A stretch of 9,574 bases of DNA from Rhodospirillaceae bacterium (GCA_002700865.1 PAFB01000009.1:1-9574), one strand, 5' to 3'. Shown: positions 1-7,677, counted from the first letter of the stretch. Made by a program: numbers and translations. The notes: generated by a model from the sequence alone, not told the origin.

Positions 1-2
1 AA

Positions 3-113
3 AATCTGCAGAGTTTCAATCCCCACGGTGAAGCGCTTGTTTAGGATGATAATGGCCAGCAAATCCGCCTCGTCGTGGCCAAATCAATCCTAGATTACCT
101 CGAAGGCAAGTAG
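3..113 (+). pseudogene. Possible 3' remnant of an unidentified gene, interrupted by an amber stop
   Basis: In the third forward frame the first 113 bases read as protein-like sequence: about 13 residues, a TAG at 42-44, then 22 residues (ending LVVAKSILDYLEGK) and a TAG at 111-113. The part after the first stop looks like the ordinary C-terminus of a soluble protein. The stop at 42-44 would be a tryptophan codon if one base differed. The gene enters from outside the window, so I cannot tell a nonsense mutation from chance open sequence, and I do not recognise a family. Confidence 0.2.
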
Positions 114-300
114 CCCAAACCCCCGCCGATCTGTCAGCATACGACCTAACCCTTAGCTGCCTTGCAATAAGCTCAGTCTGGCTTGGGTTGATCTTCGGTC
201 TGTGATCGCTCAAAAGCCCTGCAAAGCGGGGCACGGAAACACCACTTCAGTAAGCTGTCCCGCATTAGTCCGACACGTGAAAATGAAGAAGGACCGGACC
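114..300 (+). other. Leader region upstream of sat-cysC
   Basis: I find no coding sequence that I can defend here. A 6-bp hairpin (GCCCTG at 216-221, loop CAAAG, CGGGGC at 227-232) lies about 70 bases before the sat-cysC start. It has no T-run after it, so it is not a terminator. I see no clear -35/-10 pair and no recognisable riboswitch. A good Shine-Dalgarno sequence, AAGAAGGA at 286-293, sits 7 bases before the ATG at 301 and decides that start. Confidence 0.4.
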
Positions 301-2007
301 ATGGCTTTTGAACGCGTCCCTGAACTGTACGCTGCCCCGAACGAACGCGCTGAACTGCTGGAGAAAATCAAGGACATGCCGTCCATTGACCTCTCCGCGC
401 GGCAAGTCTGCGATCTCGAACTGCTGATGAACGGCGGCTTCGCTCCGTTGACAGGGTTTCTGGGCCAAGCGGACTACGACGGCGTCGTCGAAAATATGCG
501 GCTGGCCTCCGGCGCGCTGTGGCCCATTCCGATTACGCTGGATGTGAGCGAGAAAGTGTCGGAAGGCCTGACACTGGGCGAACAGATTGTTCTGCGCGAC
601 CCTGAGGGCGTTCCTCTCGCCGTCATGGATGTCGAGGAAATGTACACCCCCGACAAAGTCCGTGAAGCGGAAATGATCTACGGCGCGAATGACATGGCGC
701 ACCCGGCCGTGCGCTATCTGCACAACCAGACCGGTGCGGTGTACTTGGGCGGTGCCGTCACGGGCATTGATGAGCCTGTGCACTATGACTACCGCCAGCA
801 CCGCTACACGCCGAACGACCTGCGCCGCTTGTTTCACAAGTGGGGCTGGCGTCGCGTTGTGGCCTTCCAGACCCGCAACCCTTTGCACCGCGCCCACGTC
901 GAACTGACGGTTCGCGCGGCACAGCAAACCGAAGCCAACCTGTTGATCCATCCGGTTGTTGGTATGACCAAGCCCGGTGACGTGGACCATTTTACCCGCG
1001 TGCGCTGCTATGAAGCAGTCATGCGCCATTACCCTGACCAAACCACAGCAATGGCGCTGCTCCACCTCGCCATGCGGATGGCAGGCCCACGCGAGGCACT
1101 GTGGCATGCGCTGATCCGCAAGAACCACGGCTGTACCCACTTCGTCGTTGGCCGCGACCATGCGGGGCCGGGCAAAAACAGCCAGGGCGAGGATTTCTAC
1201 GGACCCTACGACGCTCAGGAAATGGTCAATAAGTATGCCGATGAAATCGGGATCGAAATGGTGCCTTTCCAGGCGATGGTCTACGTGCAGGAACGCGCTC
1301 AATACGTCCCCATCAACGAAGTTAAGGACGACGAGACCAAGCTGAACATTTCTGGCACCGAACTGCGTCGCCGGCTTCGCGAAGGCTTGGAGATTGATGA
1401 GTGGTTCTCCTACCCCGATGTCGTGCATGAACTCCGCAAAACCCATCCACCTCGGGATAAGCAGGGTTTCACGCTGTTCTTCACCGGTCTTTCTGGTTCG
1501 GGTAAATCGACGATTGCCAACGCGGTGATGGTCAAGCTCCTCGAAACGGGCGGTCGCCCTGTAACGCTGCTCGACGGTGATTTGGTGCGGAAAAATCTGT
1601 CCAGCGAGTTGACCTTCTCCAAGGAACACCGGGATCTGAATATCCTGCGGATCGGCTACGTTGCTTCTGAAATCACCAAGAACGGCGGTATCGCCATCTG
1701 TGCCCCTATCGCACCCTATGAATCGACGCGTTCTCAGGTCCGTGATTTGATCGAACCGCTGGGCGGCTTCCTTGAAATCCACGTCGCGACCAGCCTCGAA
1801 GTCTGTGAAGGCCGCGACCGCAAGGGCCTGTATGCCAAGGCTCGCGCCGGGTTGATCAAGGAATTCACAGGCATCGACGATCCGTACGAGATGCCGAAGA
1901 ACGCCGAGCTTGTCCTCGACACCGCAGAGATGAGCCCCGACGAAGCCGCTCATAAAATCCTGCTAAAGCTGGAAAGCATGGGCCTTCTGTCCGCTCGGAA
2001 GTACTAA
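301..2007 (+). CDS. sat-cysC: Bifunctional sulfate adenylyltransferase / adenylylsulfate kinase
   Basis: This 568-residue cytoplasmic enzyme activates sulfate in two steps: ATP plus sulfate gives APS, then a second ATP gives PAPS for reductive assimilation or sulfation. Residues 1 to about 380 are the ATP sulfurylase domain, with the nucleotide-binding motif QTRNPLHRAH at 190-199 (His196 and His199 of the HxxH) and GRDHAGPG at 284-291. Residues about 388-568 are the APS kinase domain, with an intact P-loop GLSGSGKST at 396-404 and DGD at 425-427. In fungal enzymes of this domain order the C-terminal domain is a degenerate allosteric unit. Here the P-loop is complete, so an active kinase is likely, as in bacterial Sat-CysC fusions such as that of Aquifex. 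The frame stays open back to 202, but ATG 301 has the strong ribosome site and begins with the normal family N-terminus. The gene appears monocistronic, with its own terminator. Confidence 0.96.
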   Translation: MAFERVPELYAAPNERAELLEKIKDMPSIDLSARQVCDLELLMNGGFAPLTGFLGQADYDGVVENMRLASGALWPIPITLDVSEKVSEGLTLGEQIVLRDPEGVPLAVMDVEEMYTPDKVREAEMIYGANDMAHPAVRYLHNQTGAVYLGGAVTGIDEPVHYDYRQHRYTPNDLRRLFHKWGWRRVVAFQTRNPLHRAHVELTVRAAQQTEANLLIHPVVGMTKPGDVDHFTRVRCYEAVMRHYPDQTTAMALLHLAMRMAGPREALWHALIRKNHGCTHFVVGRDHAGPGKNSQGEDFYGPYDAQEMVNKYADEIGIEMVPFQAMVYVQERAQYVPINEVKDDETKLNISGTELRRRLREGLEIDEWFSYPDVVHELRKTHPPRDKQGFTLFFTGLSGSGKSTIANAVMVKLLETGGRPVTLLDGDLVRKNLSSELTFSKEHRDLNILRIGYVASEITKNGGIAICAPIAPYESTRSQVRDLIEPLGGFLEIHVATSLEVCEGRDRKGLYAKARAGLIKEFTGIDDPYEMPKNAELVLDTAEMSPDEAAHKILLKLESMGLLSARKY

Positions 2008-2047
2008 AGCAGTTCCCAGAGTCTTGGGCGCCCCCTCGGCGTCTTCT

Positions 2048-2085
2048 AAAGCCAGCATCGAATTTCGGTGCTGGCTTTTTCTTTT
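2048..2085 (+). terminator. Intrinsic terminator of sat-cysC
   Basis: A perfect 10-bp stem (AAAGCCAGCA at 2048-2057 with TGCTGGCTTT at 2069-2078) encloses an 11-base loop. It is followed by a T-rich run to 2085 (TTTTTCTTTT starting at 2076). It lies 40 bases after the sat-cysC stop and isolates that gene from the lipoprotein gene downstream. Confidence 0.9.
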
Positions 2086-2161
2086 GCAAACGGGAGCGGC
2101 AGTAGGGCATTTCCCCGGGCTCGGTCCGATTTTGTGAAGGTTATACGCCCTGCCACAATGA

Positions 2162-2177
2162 TGGCACGTGTAGTGCT
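2162..2177 (+). promoter_or_regulatory. Candidate sigma54 (-24/-12) promoter of the lipoprotein gene
   Basis: The sequence is TGGCACG-TGTA-GTGCT. The -24 block is an exact match to TGGCACG. The invariant GG (2163-2164) and GC (2175-2176) are exactly 10 bases apart. Only the first base of the -12 block (G for T) departs from TGGCACGN4TTGCW. The predicted start is near 2188, giving a leader of about 55 bases before the ATG at 2243. A TATAGA at 2185-2190 could be a sigma70 -10 but has no good -35. A perfect TTTGCAAA palindrome lies at 2083-2090, about 100 bases upstream, where an enhancer site might be. Overlap with the preceding terminator's T-run makes that less convincing. Confidence 0.6.
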
Positions 2178-2242
2178 TTTCCCTTATAGATAGAAATTCA
2201 TCTAAGGCTCTCTTCTTTGAGGGTAAGAAAAGGGAAGATTAA

Positions 2243-2674
2243 ATGCGCTTCGGTGCCTTGCAGCAACCACAGGCGAACAGCCACCGAACCCGAATGACGG
2301 CGGCTCTTTTGCTTGGTCTTGGCTTAAGCGCGTGCGGTGATCAGAGACCTGATTTTATCGCCAACAAGCCTTTGGTTGAACTGGCCGTCACGGTTGGCGA
2401 CGTCTGGCCGCTGGAGGTGAGGGCGGGGATGCTGCACCTTGAGGCGACTTGTGACGTGGCGAATGACGCCGTTTGCGGTGTTGCCGCTGCGCAATGGTGC
2501 GGAACCGAGCCGCACGTCTACGACCAGCAGCGCTTTAAAGACGGCGCGCAGGGTGAGTGGAGGACGGTCTGGCGGGCGCAGTGCAGCCCGCGCCAAACAT
2601 CATTACGGGGCACCAGCCGATTGATTGCCGCGCATGAGCGGTGCAAGGCAAAAATCTGTTGTTTCTGGCGGTGA
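2243..2674 (+). CDS. Small lipoprotein of unknown function
   Basis: I do not recognise this 143-residue protein with confidence. It has a lipoprotein signal: a basic N-region (Arg15, Arg17), a hydrophobic core at about 19-29 and a lipobox LSAC ending at Cys31, the predicted lipidated residue. Position +2 is Gly, not Asp, which by the E. coli sorting rule would allow transport to the outer membrane. The mature part has six or more further cysteines (70, 78, 86, 114, 134, 139, 140), suggesting periplasmic disulfides. A WPLEVRAGML stretch near 55-64 faintly recalls the opening of DUF2511 proteins, but the rest does not follow that pattern. ATG 2243 has a good ribosome site (AGGGAAG at 2231-2237). 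ATG 2294 would leave only 13 residues before the lipobox cysteine. The gene sits alone between a candidate sigma54 promoter and its own terminator, so it is probably a regulated single-gene unit. Confidence 0.7.
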   Translation: MRFGALQQPQANSHRTRMTAALLLGLGLSACGDQRPDFIANKPLVELAVTVGDVWPLEVRAGMLHLEATCDVANDAVCGVAAAQWCGTEPHVYDQQRFKDGAQGEWRTVWRAQCSPRQTSLRGTSRLIAAHERCKAKICCFWR

Positions 2675-2715
2675 TAGAACCTTGGGCAAGGATCTGTCAC
2701 CGCCTTGTTTTCTCT
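2667..2715 (+). terminator. Intrinsic terminator overlapping the lipoprotein stop codon
   Basis: A perfect 8-bp stem (GGCGGTGA at 2667-2674 with TCACCGCC at 2697-2704) encloses an inner hairpin (CCTT, loop GGGC, AAGG). It is followed by the T-rich run TTGTTTTCTCTT. The TGA stop codon at 2672-2674 is inside the left arm of the stem, so the end of translation and the terminator coincide. Confidence 0.85.
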
Positions 2716-2753
2716 TCAGCGGGTCCCTGAGCTCTCAGCAAAACGGTCGCCAG

Positions 2754-3512
2754 CTAAAACGGGACCTGTGGCTTTAACAACAAGGAATGATTGGCGACCA
2801 GTTCAGGGTCTCCCAGCATCATACCCTTGACCATGCTTGCTAAATGCGATGCCTGACTCTGTAACACGCGATGACCGCGCCCCTGAAAGCCTATGGTGAT
2901 CAGACGGGGCGCATCATGCAATTGTTCGATGTCATCAGCGCGGATGATGGAGGTGATGAAGCCTTCACCCGATGTTCTCAACAGGCCGTAAGCCAAGACT
3001 GTGGTACAAGGTAGACTGAGAAAGTGATTGTGAAAGTTCCTCTGACTTTGATCATGAAAACCAAACAAATCCTCTCTGAGGCGCACGAAGGCTTCTTTGG
3101 ACGATTGAACCAGCTCTTGTCGAACCTCGACCATGGTTTCACCGTTGGTCATGGGAGGTTCACCCAGCACCATAAAGGCAGGCGGTTGTTTGAGCCGATG
3201 GCTCAACCGGGCCAATATCAGGGCACCGGTGGACTCGCCCACTAGAGCCAGACGGACCTCACTGAGGTCTTCGACTTGCGCGCGAAGTCCCTCCAGCGCG
3301 TCTTCGACCAAACTTTCGAGATCAAAACTCGGGATCAGGCGGTTTTCAGCGCTGCCATGACCGGGCAGGGAAAGAAACACGTGCCGCGCGTGCGGGAAGT
3401 TTGCCGCCATTGATCTGGCAATGGGATACATCGACGGCGGCGACAAGGTCGCACCATGCAAATAGGCAATAACCAAAGGACGCGATGCACGCCTATCACC
3501 TGCTGAAGTCAT
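2754..3512 (-). CDS. Alpha/beta-fold serine hydrolase
   Basis: This 252-residue protein has the layout of a single-domain alpha/beta hydrolase. It shows an oxyanion-side HG at 19-20, LPGHG at 49-53, the nucleophile elbow GESTG at 92-96 with Ser94, and a C-terminal GRGH with His214 as the likely catalytic base. The acid is probably Asp193 or Asp194 in the RADD stretch before it. No signal peptide or membrane segment is visible, so it should be cytoplasmic. The substrate (an ester, lipid or thioester) cannot be read from the sequence. The frame is open further upstream to 3572, but that would run through the tRNA gene. The ATG at 3512 follows a G-rich stretch (GTGGGGGAC) that is only a weak and very close ribosome site. 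It lies 30 bases downstream of the tRNA on the same strand and may be cotranscribed with it. It converges on the lipoprotein gene. Confidence 0.8.
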   Translation of the reverse strand: MTSAGDRRASRPLVIAYLHGATLSPPSMYPIARSMAANFPHARHVFLSLPGHGSAENRLIPSFDLESLVEDALEGLRAQVEDLSEVRLALVGESTGALILARLSHRLKQPPAFMVLGEPPMTNGETMVEVRQELVQSSKEAFVRLREDLFGFHDQSQRNFHNHFLSLPCTTVLAYGLLRTSGEGFITSIIRADDIEQLHDAPRLITIGFQGRGHRVLQSQASHLASMVKGMMLGDPELVANHSLLLKPQVPF

Positions 3513-3542
3513 GTCCCCCACACCACACAACTGAAAGCAAAA

Positions 3543-3619
3543 TGGCCCGCCCTGAAGGACTTGAACCCTCAACCTACCGCTTAGAAGGCGGTTGCTCTAT
3601 CCAGTTGAGCTAAGGGCGG
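3543..3619 (-). tRNA. tRNA-Arg (anticodon TCT)
   Basis: The minus strand folds as a complete 77-base tRNA. The acceptor arm is CCGCCCT paired with AGGGCGG. T8-A9 is followed by the D-stem GCTC/GAGC. The anticodon arm is ACCGC / GCGGT with loop CTTCTAA, placing anticodon TCT at 3583-3585 (reads AGA, arginine). The T-arm is GAGGG / CCTTC with loop TTCAAGT. The discriminator is G, and the 3' CCA is encoded at 3543-3545. Confidence 0.96.
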
Positions 3620-3629
3620 GAATAGGGCG

Positions 3630-3658
3630 TGGGTAGCACGCTCATTGGTGTTGCTCAA
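3630..3658 (-). promoter_or_regulatory. Weak candidate sigma70 promoter for the tRNA
   Basis: On the minus strand TTGAGC (3653-3658) is separated by 17 bases from TACCCA (3630-3635), which ends 10 bases before the tRNA 5' end. The -35 is fair and the -10 is poor. A promoter is expected here because the upstream kinase gene is 58 bases away, but read-through from the kinase operon is also possible, since I see no terminator between them. Confidence 0.3.
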
Positions 3659-3677
3659 TGCCTTTACAGCCCCCCGT

Positions 3678-6323
3678 TCAGGTGCTTTCGCACAAAGCTT
3701 CCATGATGGCCTTTGCATGCGCCCACTGCGCTCGAAGGGCGGGGAGGGTATCCGCGAGAATATCCGGGTTGTGTTCAAGCCTTGCTGCGGATGCCGACAG
3801 CGATGTGAGACCATAGCTCGCCGCTGATCCCTTGATCGCATGCGCCTCCCGACGCACGTCTTCACCGCCGGAAATCGCGGTTTCCAGAACACCGATCCGG
3901 CTGTTCATCTCGTCCGAGAAAATGGCAACTGACGTTGCGAAAAATTCAGCGCCAAAATTCTGAATAAGGCGGTGCAAGGTGTCTAGGTCAACCTGTTCCT
4001 GTGCTGTCGAAAAATCCGCTGCCATGTCCGTCCCACTATCCGTTCCAGTCCCCGTCACTGCGTCGGCATCGCGCGCAGAAGGCCTTGCCGACGATGTTTC
4101 CATGCGCGCGTGCTCGCTGGTTTTCGGTGCGTACAGCGCGATGGCATGGAGCAGGTCTTCTTCGCTGAACGGCTTGGCCAACACCTCAGCAAAACCGTCT
4201 TTGAGATACTGTTCCCGATCGCCTTCCATCACGTTTGCAGTGATGGCGATTATCGGCAGCGGAGCAATGCGTGGATTGATTTCCTGCCGCGCTAATTGAC
4301 CCGCTTGCTGGCGGTGCAGCGTCGCGGCGAGGGCTTCCCGACCATCCATTTCCGGCATGGAAATATCAAGGAAGGCAATGTCATAGGGCATGGTTTCAAG
4401 AGCCCTGACAGCTTCTAAACCATTGGAAACCATATCAATCTGATGCCCGGTCGGGGTTAGCATCGCCCGGATCAGCAGCTGATTGGAGGGGCTGTCGTCG
4501 GCAAATAGCAGCCGCAACGACCGTCCGGCCCGCTTTGGCCTGGTCGCTGGCGCGTCCAGCGGCGAACTTTGCAGAGCCGAGGGGGCGATTTCTGCGACGG
4601 GGAACTCAGCCTCTAGCCAGAACGTCGAACCCTCGCCCAGCACGGATCGAGCCCCGGTCTGACCGTTCATGGCTTCAGCGATACGCTGACAGATATTCAG
4701 CCCCAGCCCCGTGCCACCCTGTCGACGTTCCACGGACGCGCCAACCTGCTCGAACGGCTGAAACAGCCGTTTCTGAGCTTCCTCAGAGATACCGGCGCCA
4801 CTGTCCTCGACGGAAAAGCGCAAGCGCACGTGGTTTTCATCTGATGCCGGGGCAGGGGCCGGTTCAATAACGATCTTTACCTGACCCTGATCTGTGAACT
4901 TGATGGCATTGGACACAAAGTTGATCAGCACCTGCCGCAGCCGCCCGGCATCGGCTCGAACGCCTGCGGGCAGGGCGGGGTCGAGCACCGGAACAAGCCC
5001 GATACCTTTGGCCTGCGCCGCGTCCCGATACAAGCGAACGACGTCGCGCACGATCTGCGCAAGGATGACGTCTTCATCCTCCAAAGCCAGCTTTCCCGCT
5101 TCCATCTTGGAAACATCAAGGATGTCGTTCAACAGCATCAGCAGGTTACGGGCCGAGGTCTCTGCGACCGATACGTATTCCTGTTGAGAGTGACTGAGAT
5201 CATCGCTTTGGATGAGCCCCAGCATACCCAAAATGGCGTTGAGGGGGGTGCGGATTTCGTGGCTGACCGTGGCTAGAAATTCAGTCTTTACGGCGTTAGC
5301 CGCCTGCGCTTCGTTCCGGGCGAGGGTAAGATCGCGCTCCTTCTCCGCCAATTCCGAAATATCGACCCGCACGCCAACCAGCCAGCCATTGGGCAGCAGG
5401 CGGTCAGTTGCCCGGATTGTGGTGCCGTCACGCAGCTGGTGCCGATTGGTGCGGGTGGTTCCCAGCCAGCCGGCCTCAGCGTTGATCGATGTCGCTTCCG
5501 GCACGTCGACCAAGGAAACAAAACCGCTTTGTCGTTCCAGCTGCCAGACGTCCTCGATATTGATGCCCGGCACGTACATGTCGGCAAGCTCGCGATACAG
5601 CTGCCGATAGCGTTCGTTGGTAACAATGATCCGCTGTTGGGCGTCTACCACAAACACCCCTTCACCCAGCGCATCAACTGCCGCGAGCATGAAATCTGTC
5701 TGGTCCCGCTCTGCCTGTGAAGACAGGCGAACCAGAGCGGTCTGCAACTCATCCTCACGCACCCGCGTCATCCGCAGTGCCTGCGAGACCAGCAAGCCAA
5801 ACCGCTGAGCGGCCTGAACCGACGCCGCGTTAAAGGCGCCCTTTTTGGCGCTGGTGCACACGATGATGGTCGCACCGATTTCCTGCGGTACAGGGATCGA
5901 CAGCGTGGAGACGACCCTTGCACCCACGTCCGCAGGCTGATCTGCCCACTCCTGCATGGCGCTGATATCGTAAACAGGGATTGCCGCGCCGGCTTTGACC
6001 CGCTCGAAGTGTGGACCCATGGCAAAGGTGATGGACTTGAACAGGTCGCTGGTCGCGGCAACAGCCTCCAACGGCTCGCCAGCAAAAGCGGCCCTGAGTA
6101 AAAAGGCATCATCGAAGGCGATGCTCTGCTGCAGAAGTTCCAGGGAGCGGCCGTAGACCTCCGACGTGCGCTCGGCGAAACCCAGATCGCGCAGGCTTTC
6201 CAGCAAGAACTTTGACTCAAGTCGCGTCTGCCGTTCCCGCGCCGTTGCCTGTTCCAGCGCGATCAGTGCCTCACGGAGCTGCTCCTCCAACCCCGTGTCC
6301 TGTGAATCCGATGGCTTGCTCAT
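3678..6323 (-). CDS. Hybrid sensor histidine kinase with C-terminal HPt, partner of the FIST protein
   Basis: This 881-residue soluble kinase has no predicted membrane segment. An N-terminal coiled coil (about 12-45) leads to a GAF-like domain (about 45-185), a PAS domain (about 210-325) and a short coiled linker. The catalytic core has the H-box SHEIRTPLN with His355, an N-box around Asn468/Asn472, and ATP-lid motifs DSGAGI (507-512) and GGTGLGL (536-542). A receiver domain follows (about 603-732) with acidic pair Asp609-Asp610, phospho-acceptor Asp653, Thr695 and Lys717. After a Ser/Thr/Asp-rich linker comes an HPt domain (about 778-875) with HAIKGSA and His828. All residues needed for a His355-Asp653-His828 relay are present. 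The gene starts 18 bases after the FIST stop, so the two are almost certainly one operon. This arrangement matches NosP with NahK in Pseudomonas and NosP with VpsS in Vibrio. With no transmembrane sensor, its input is probably the FIST protein plus ligands of the GAF and PAS domains. The ribosome site is weak, consistent with coupling to the gene before it. Confidence 0.93.
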   Translation of the reverse strand: MSKPSDSQDTGLEEQLREALIALEQATARERQTRLESKFLLESLRDLGFAERTSEVYGRSLELLQQSIAFDDAFLLRAAFAGEPLEAVAATSDLFKSITFAMGPHFERVKAGAAIPVYDISAMQEWADQPADVGARVVSTLSIPVPQEIGATIIVCTSAKKGAFNAASVQAAQRFGLLVSQALRMTRVREDELQTALVRLSSQAERDQTDFMLAAVDALGEGVFVVDAQQRIIVTNERYRQLYRELADMYVPGINIEDVWQLERQSGFVSLVDVPEATSINAEAGWLGTTRTNRHQLRDGTTIRATDRLLPNGWLVGVRVDISELAEKERDLTLARNEAQAANAVKTEFLATVSHEIRTPLNAILGMLGLIQSDDLSHSQQEYVSVAETSARNLLMLLNDILDVSKMEAGKLALEDEDVILAQIVRDVVRLYRDAAQAKGIGLVPVLDPALPAGVRADAGRLRQVLINFVSNAIKFTDQGQVKIVIEPAPAPASDENHVRLRFSVEDSGAGISEEAQKRLFQPFEQVGASVERRQGGTGLGLNICQRIAEAMNGQTGARSVLGEGSTFWLEAEFPVAEIAPSALQSSPLDAPATRPKRAGRSLRLLFADDSPSNQLLIRAMLTPTGHQIDMVSNGLEAVRALETMPYDIAFLDISMPEMDGREALAATLHRQQAGQLARQEINPRIAPLPIIAITANVMEGDREQYLKDGFAEVLAKPFSEEDLLHAIALYAPKTSEHARMETSSARPSARDADAVTGTGTDSGTDMAADFSTAQEQVDLDTLHRLIQNFGAEFFATSVAIFSDEMNSRIGVLETAISGGEDVRREAHAIKGSAASYGLTSLSASAARLEHNPDILADTLPALRAQWAHAKAIMEALCEST

Positions 6324-6341
6324 CCCGGAACCTTAACCGGA

Positions 6342-7517
6342 CTAGTCGCCAAAGACGACCACTGAAATCATGAGGTTCCCATGGTGGTTGGACCCGCCGA
6401 TGAAGCAGCCTTGCTCGCCAAAAGTGAAGCTTCCCAGAAACGGCTTGTCGCCTAGCGCCTGACACACCCCTTGGGCAACTTCATCCATCCGATCCTGAAC
6501 CGTCAGCATGCACCCCGCGCAATAGATCACCAAGGCACCAGACAAGCGCGACTGATCCAGTCTCGCCATTTCCAGTGCGTTCTCTGCCACGCGGGCGGCG
6601 CGTTGGACGAGGTTGTCTTCCGTGCCTTCCATCAAGACGATTTCATCGCCCACGTCTATGTTTGAAAACAGCCCAAGCGCACTGTTCTCGCTGACTGATT
6701 CCGGATGCGAGAGCAAATAGTAGTCAAAACCAGCCACTGCATCCCGTGCTCGGCCCAAGGGCGCCAGAGATGTATTGGCGATGACGCTGCCGCCCTTGTT
6801 GTTCAACGCCTGCTCAATGCGCCCACCGCTCCATTCATTGTAGACTTCCGCGCCGGGCCGTCCGTCGATGGACAGGATTTGTCGCCCTTCACTGGCCGTA
6901 ACGCGGCCCTTTGTCGAGGTCGGTCGATAGCCTGAATGGAAGGCGTAGCCCAGCGATACGGAGGGGAACATGACCGACAGCGCAATCCCGGATCCGTGCG
7001 CACTCGCTCCATCAAACACCATCCAACCACCGGCAACTTCATTGTCCGCTGCCGTGCCACCACAGATCGGCACGCCTTCGCCGATGGTCTCCTGAATGCT
7101 CGCAATCACGCGCTCTTCGATGCCGGGCGTTGCAGACAGCCATATCAGCTCAGGCGCTTCACCCGGAGGACCAGCGCGGGCGAGGGCGGTCAGGATGGCT
7201 GACCGCGCAGCCGCCTCGACATCATCATCCGCCTCAACAGCCGATCCATAGGCGCCAGCCTCGTCCGAAATTGCCAGAAATCCGCAGCCTTTGCCCCCTT
7301 CGACAAAGGCCCCTTGATTGGTCATGACGCCCAAGCAGGACGTTGAACCGTGGATTTGAACATCAAGCGCCGCTTCGGCCTGGAAACCCGCTAAGTCCGT
7401 CTTAACCGACATGCCCGCAAAGAGCATGGAAACGGGACCTTGCAGTTGATTGAGGGTGTCCCGCAGAACCTGTGCAGAGGTGTCGGTGTTCGAGCCGTGG
7501 CTAACAATGGAAAACAC
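6342..7517 (-). CDS. FIST-domain sensor protein, NosP-like
   Basis: This 391-residue soluble protein has FIST_N and FIST_C character across its length: a first half with GSTSCLGVMT (57-66) and CGGTAADN (152-159), and a second half with YCAGCMLTV (332-340) and GSFTFGEQG (362-370). FIST proteins co-encoded with hybrid kinases have been shown in Pseudomonas, Vibrio, Legionella and Shewanella to be NosP, a heme protein that binds nitric oxide and changes the activity of its kinase. Heme binding cannot be read from sequence. Candidate axial histidines include His7, 56, 174, 194, 271, 378 and 379, and cysteines at 61, 152, 333, 336 and 371 could add redox or metal sensing. The start is GTG at 7515-7517, supported by AAAGGAAG (7526-7533 on this strand) at 8-base spacing. 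It is the first gene of an operon with the kinase. Other FIST ligands, such as amino acids, remain possible. Confidence 0.88.
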   Translation of the reverse strand: MFSIVSHGSNTDTSAQVLRDTLNQLQGPVSMLFAGMSVKTDLAGFQAEAALDVQIHGSTSCLGVMTNQGAFVEGGKGCGFLAISDEAGAYGSAVEADDDVEAAARSAILTALARAGPPGEAPELIWLSATPGIEERVIASIQETIGEGVPICGGTAADNEVAGGWMVFDGASAHGSGIALSVMFPSVSLGYAFHSGYRPTSTKGRVTASEGRQILSIDGRPGAEVYNEWSGGRIEQALNNKGGSVIANTSLAPLGRARDAVAGFDYYLLSHPESVSENSALGLFSNIDVGDEIVLMEGTEDNLVQRAARVAENALEMARLDQSRLSGALVIYCAGCMLTVQDRMDEVAQGVCQALGDKPFLGSFTFGEQGCFIGGSNHHGNLMISVVVFGD

Positions 7518-7525
7518 GCAGCAGG

Positions 7526-7533
7526 CTTCCTTT
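7526..7533 (-). promoter_or_regulatory. Ribosome binding site fixing the GTG start of the FIST gene
   Basis: AAAGGAAG on the minus strand lies 8 bases before the GTG codon at 7515-7517. It is the strongest Shine-Dalgarno sequence in this part of the window and supports the GTG as the true start. Confidence 0.75.
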
Positions 7534-7677
7534 CGTAAGATTTTGAAACCTTAATGATAAAACTAACTCATGGACCGTGCGATTTGACAAGATCAAGACA
7601 CTGCGTTCCACCAAAGCGCACTGCAATTTTCATTCAAAACATATGTCAAATTGACTTCAGTTCAGGTAAATTTACAC

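Noticed and set aside
216..232. Hairpin before sat-cysC as a terminator or riboswitch
   Set aside because: No T-run follows and no known riboswitch core is visible; a 6-bp hairpin is easily found by chance.
265..1953. A 562-codon open frame on the minus strand opposite sat-cysC
   Set aside because: It is a mirror of a high-GC gene. The plus strand encodes a full Sat-CysC with all motifs, and the reverse product shows no recognisable domain.
3581..3892. 103-codon minus-strand frame overlapping the tRNA and the end of the kinase
   Set aside because: It crosses the tRNA gene and is out of frame with the well-supported HPt domain.
7575..7600. FNR/Dnr-like box (TTGATCTTGTCAA on the minus strand) before the FIST gene
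   Set aside because: The half-sites TTGA and TCAA are 5 bases apart; the FNR family needs 6, and the inner bases do not fit.
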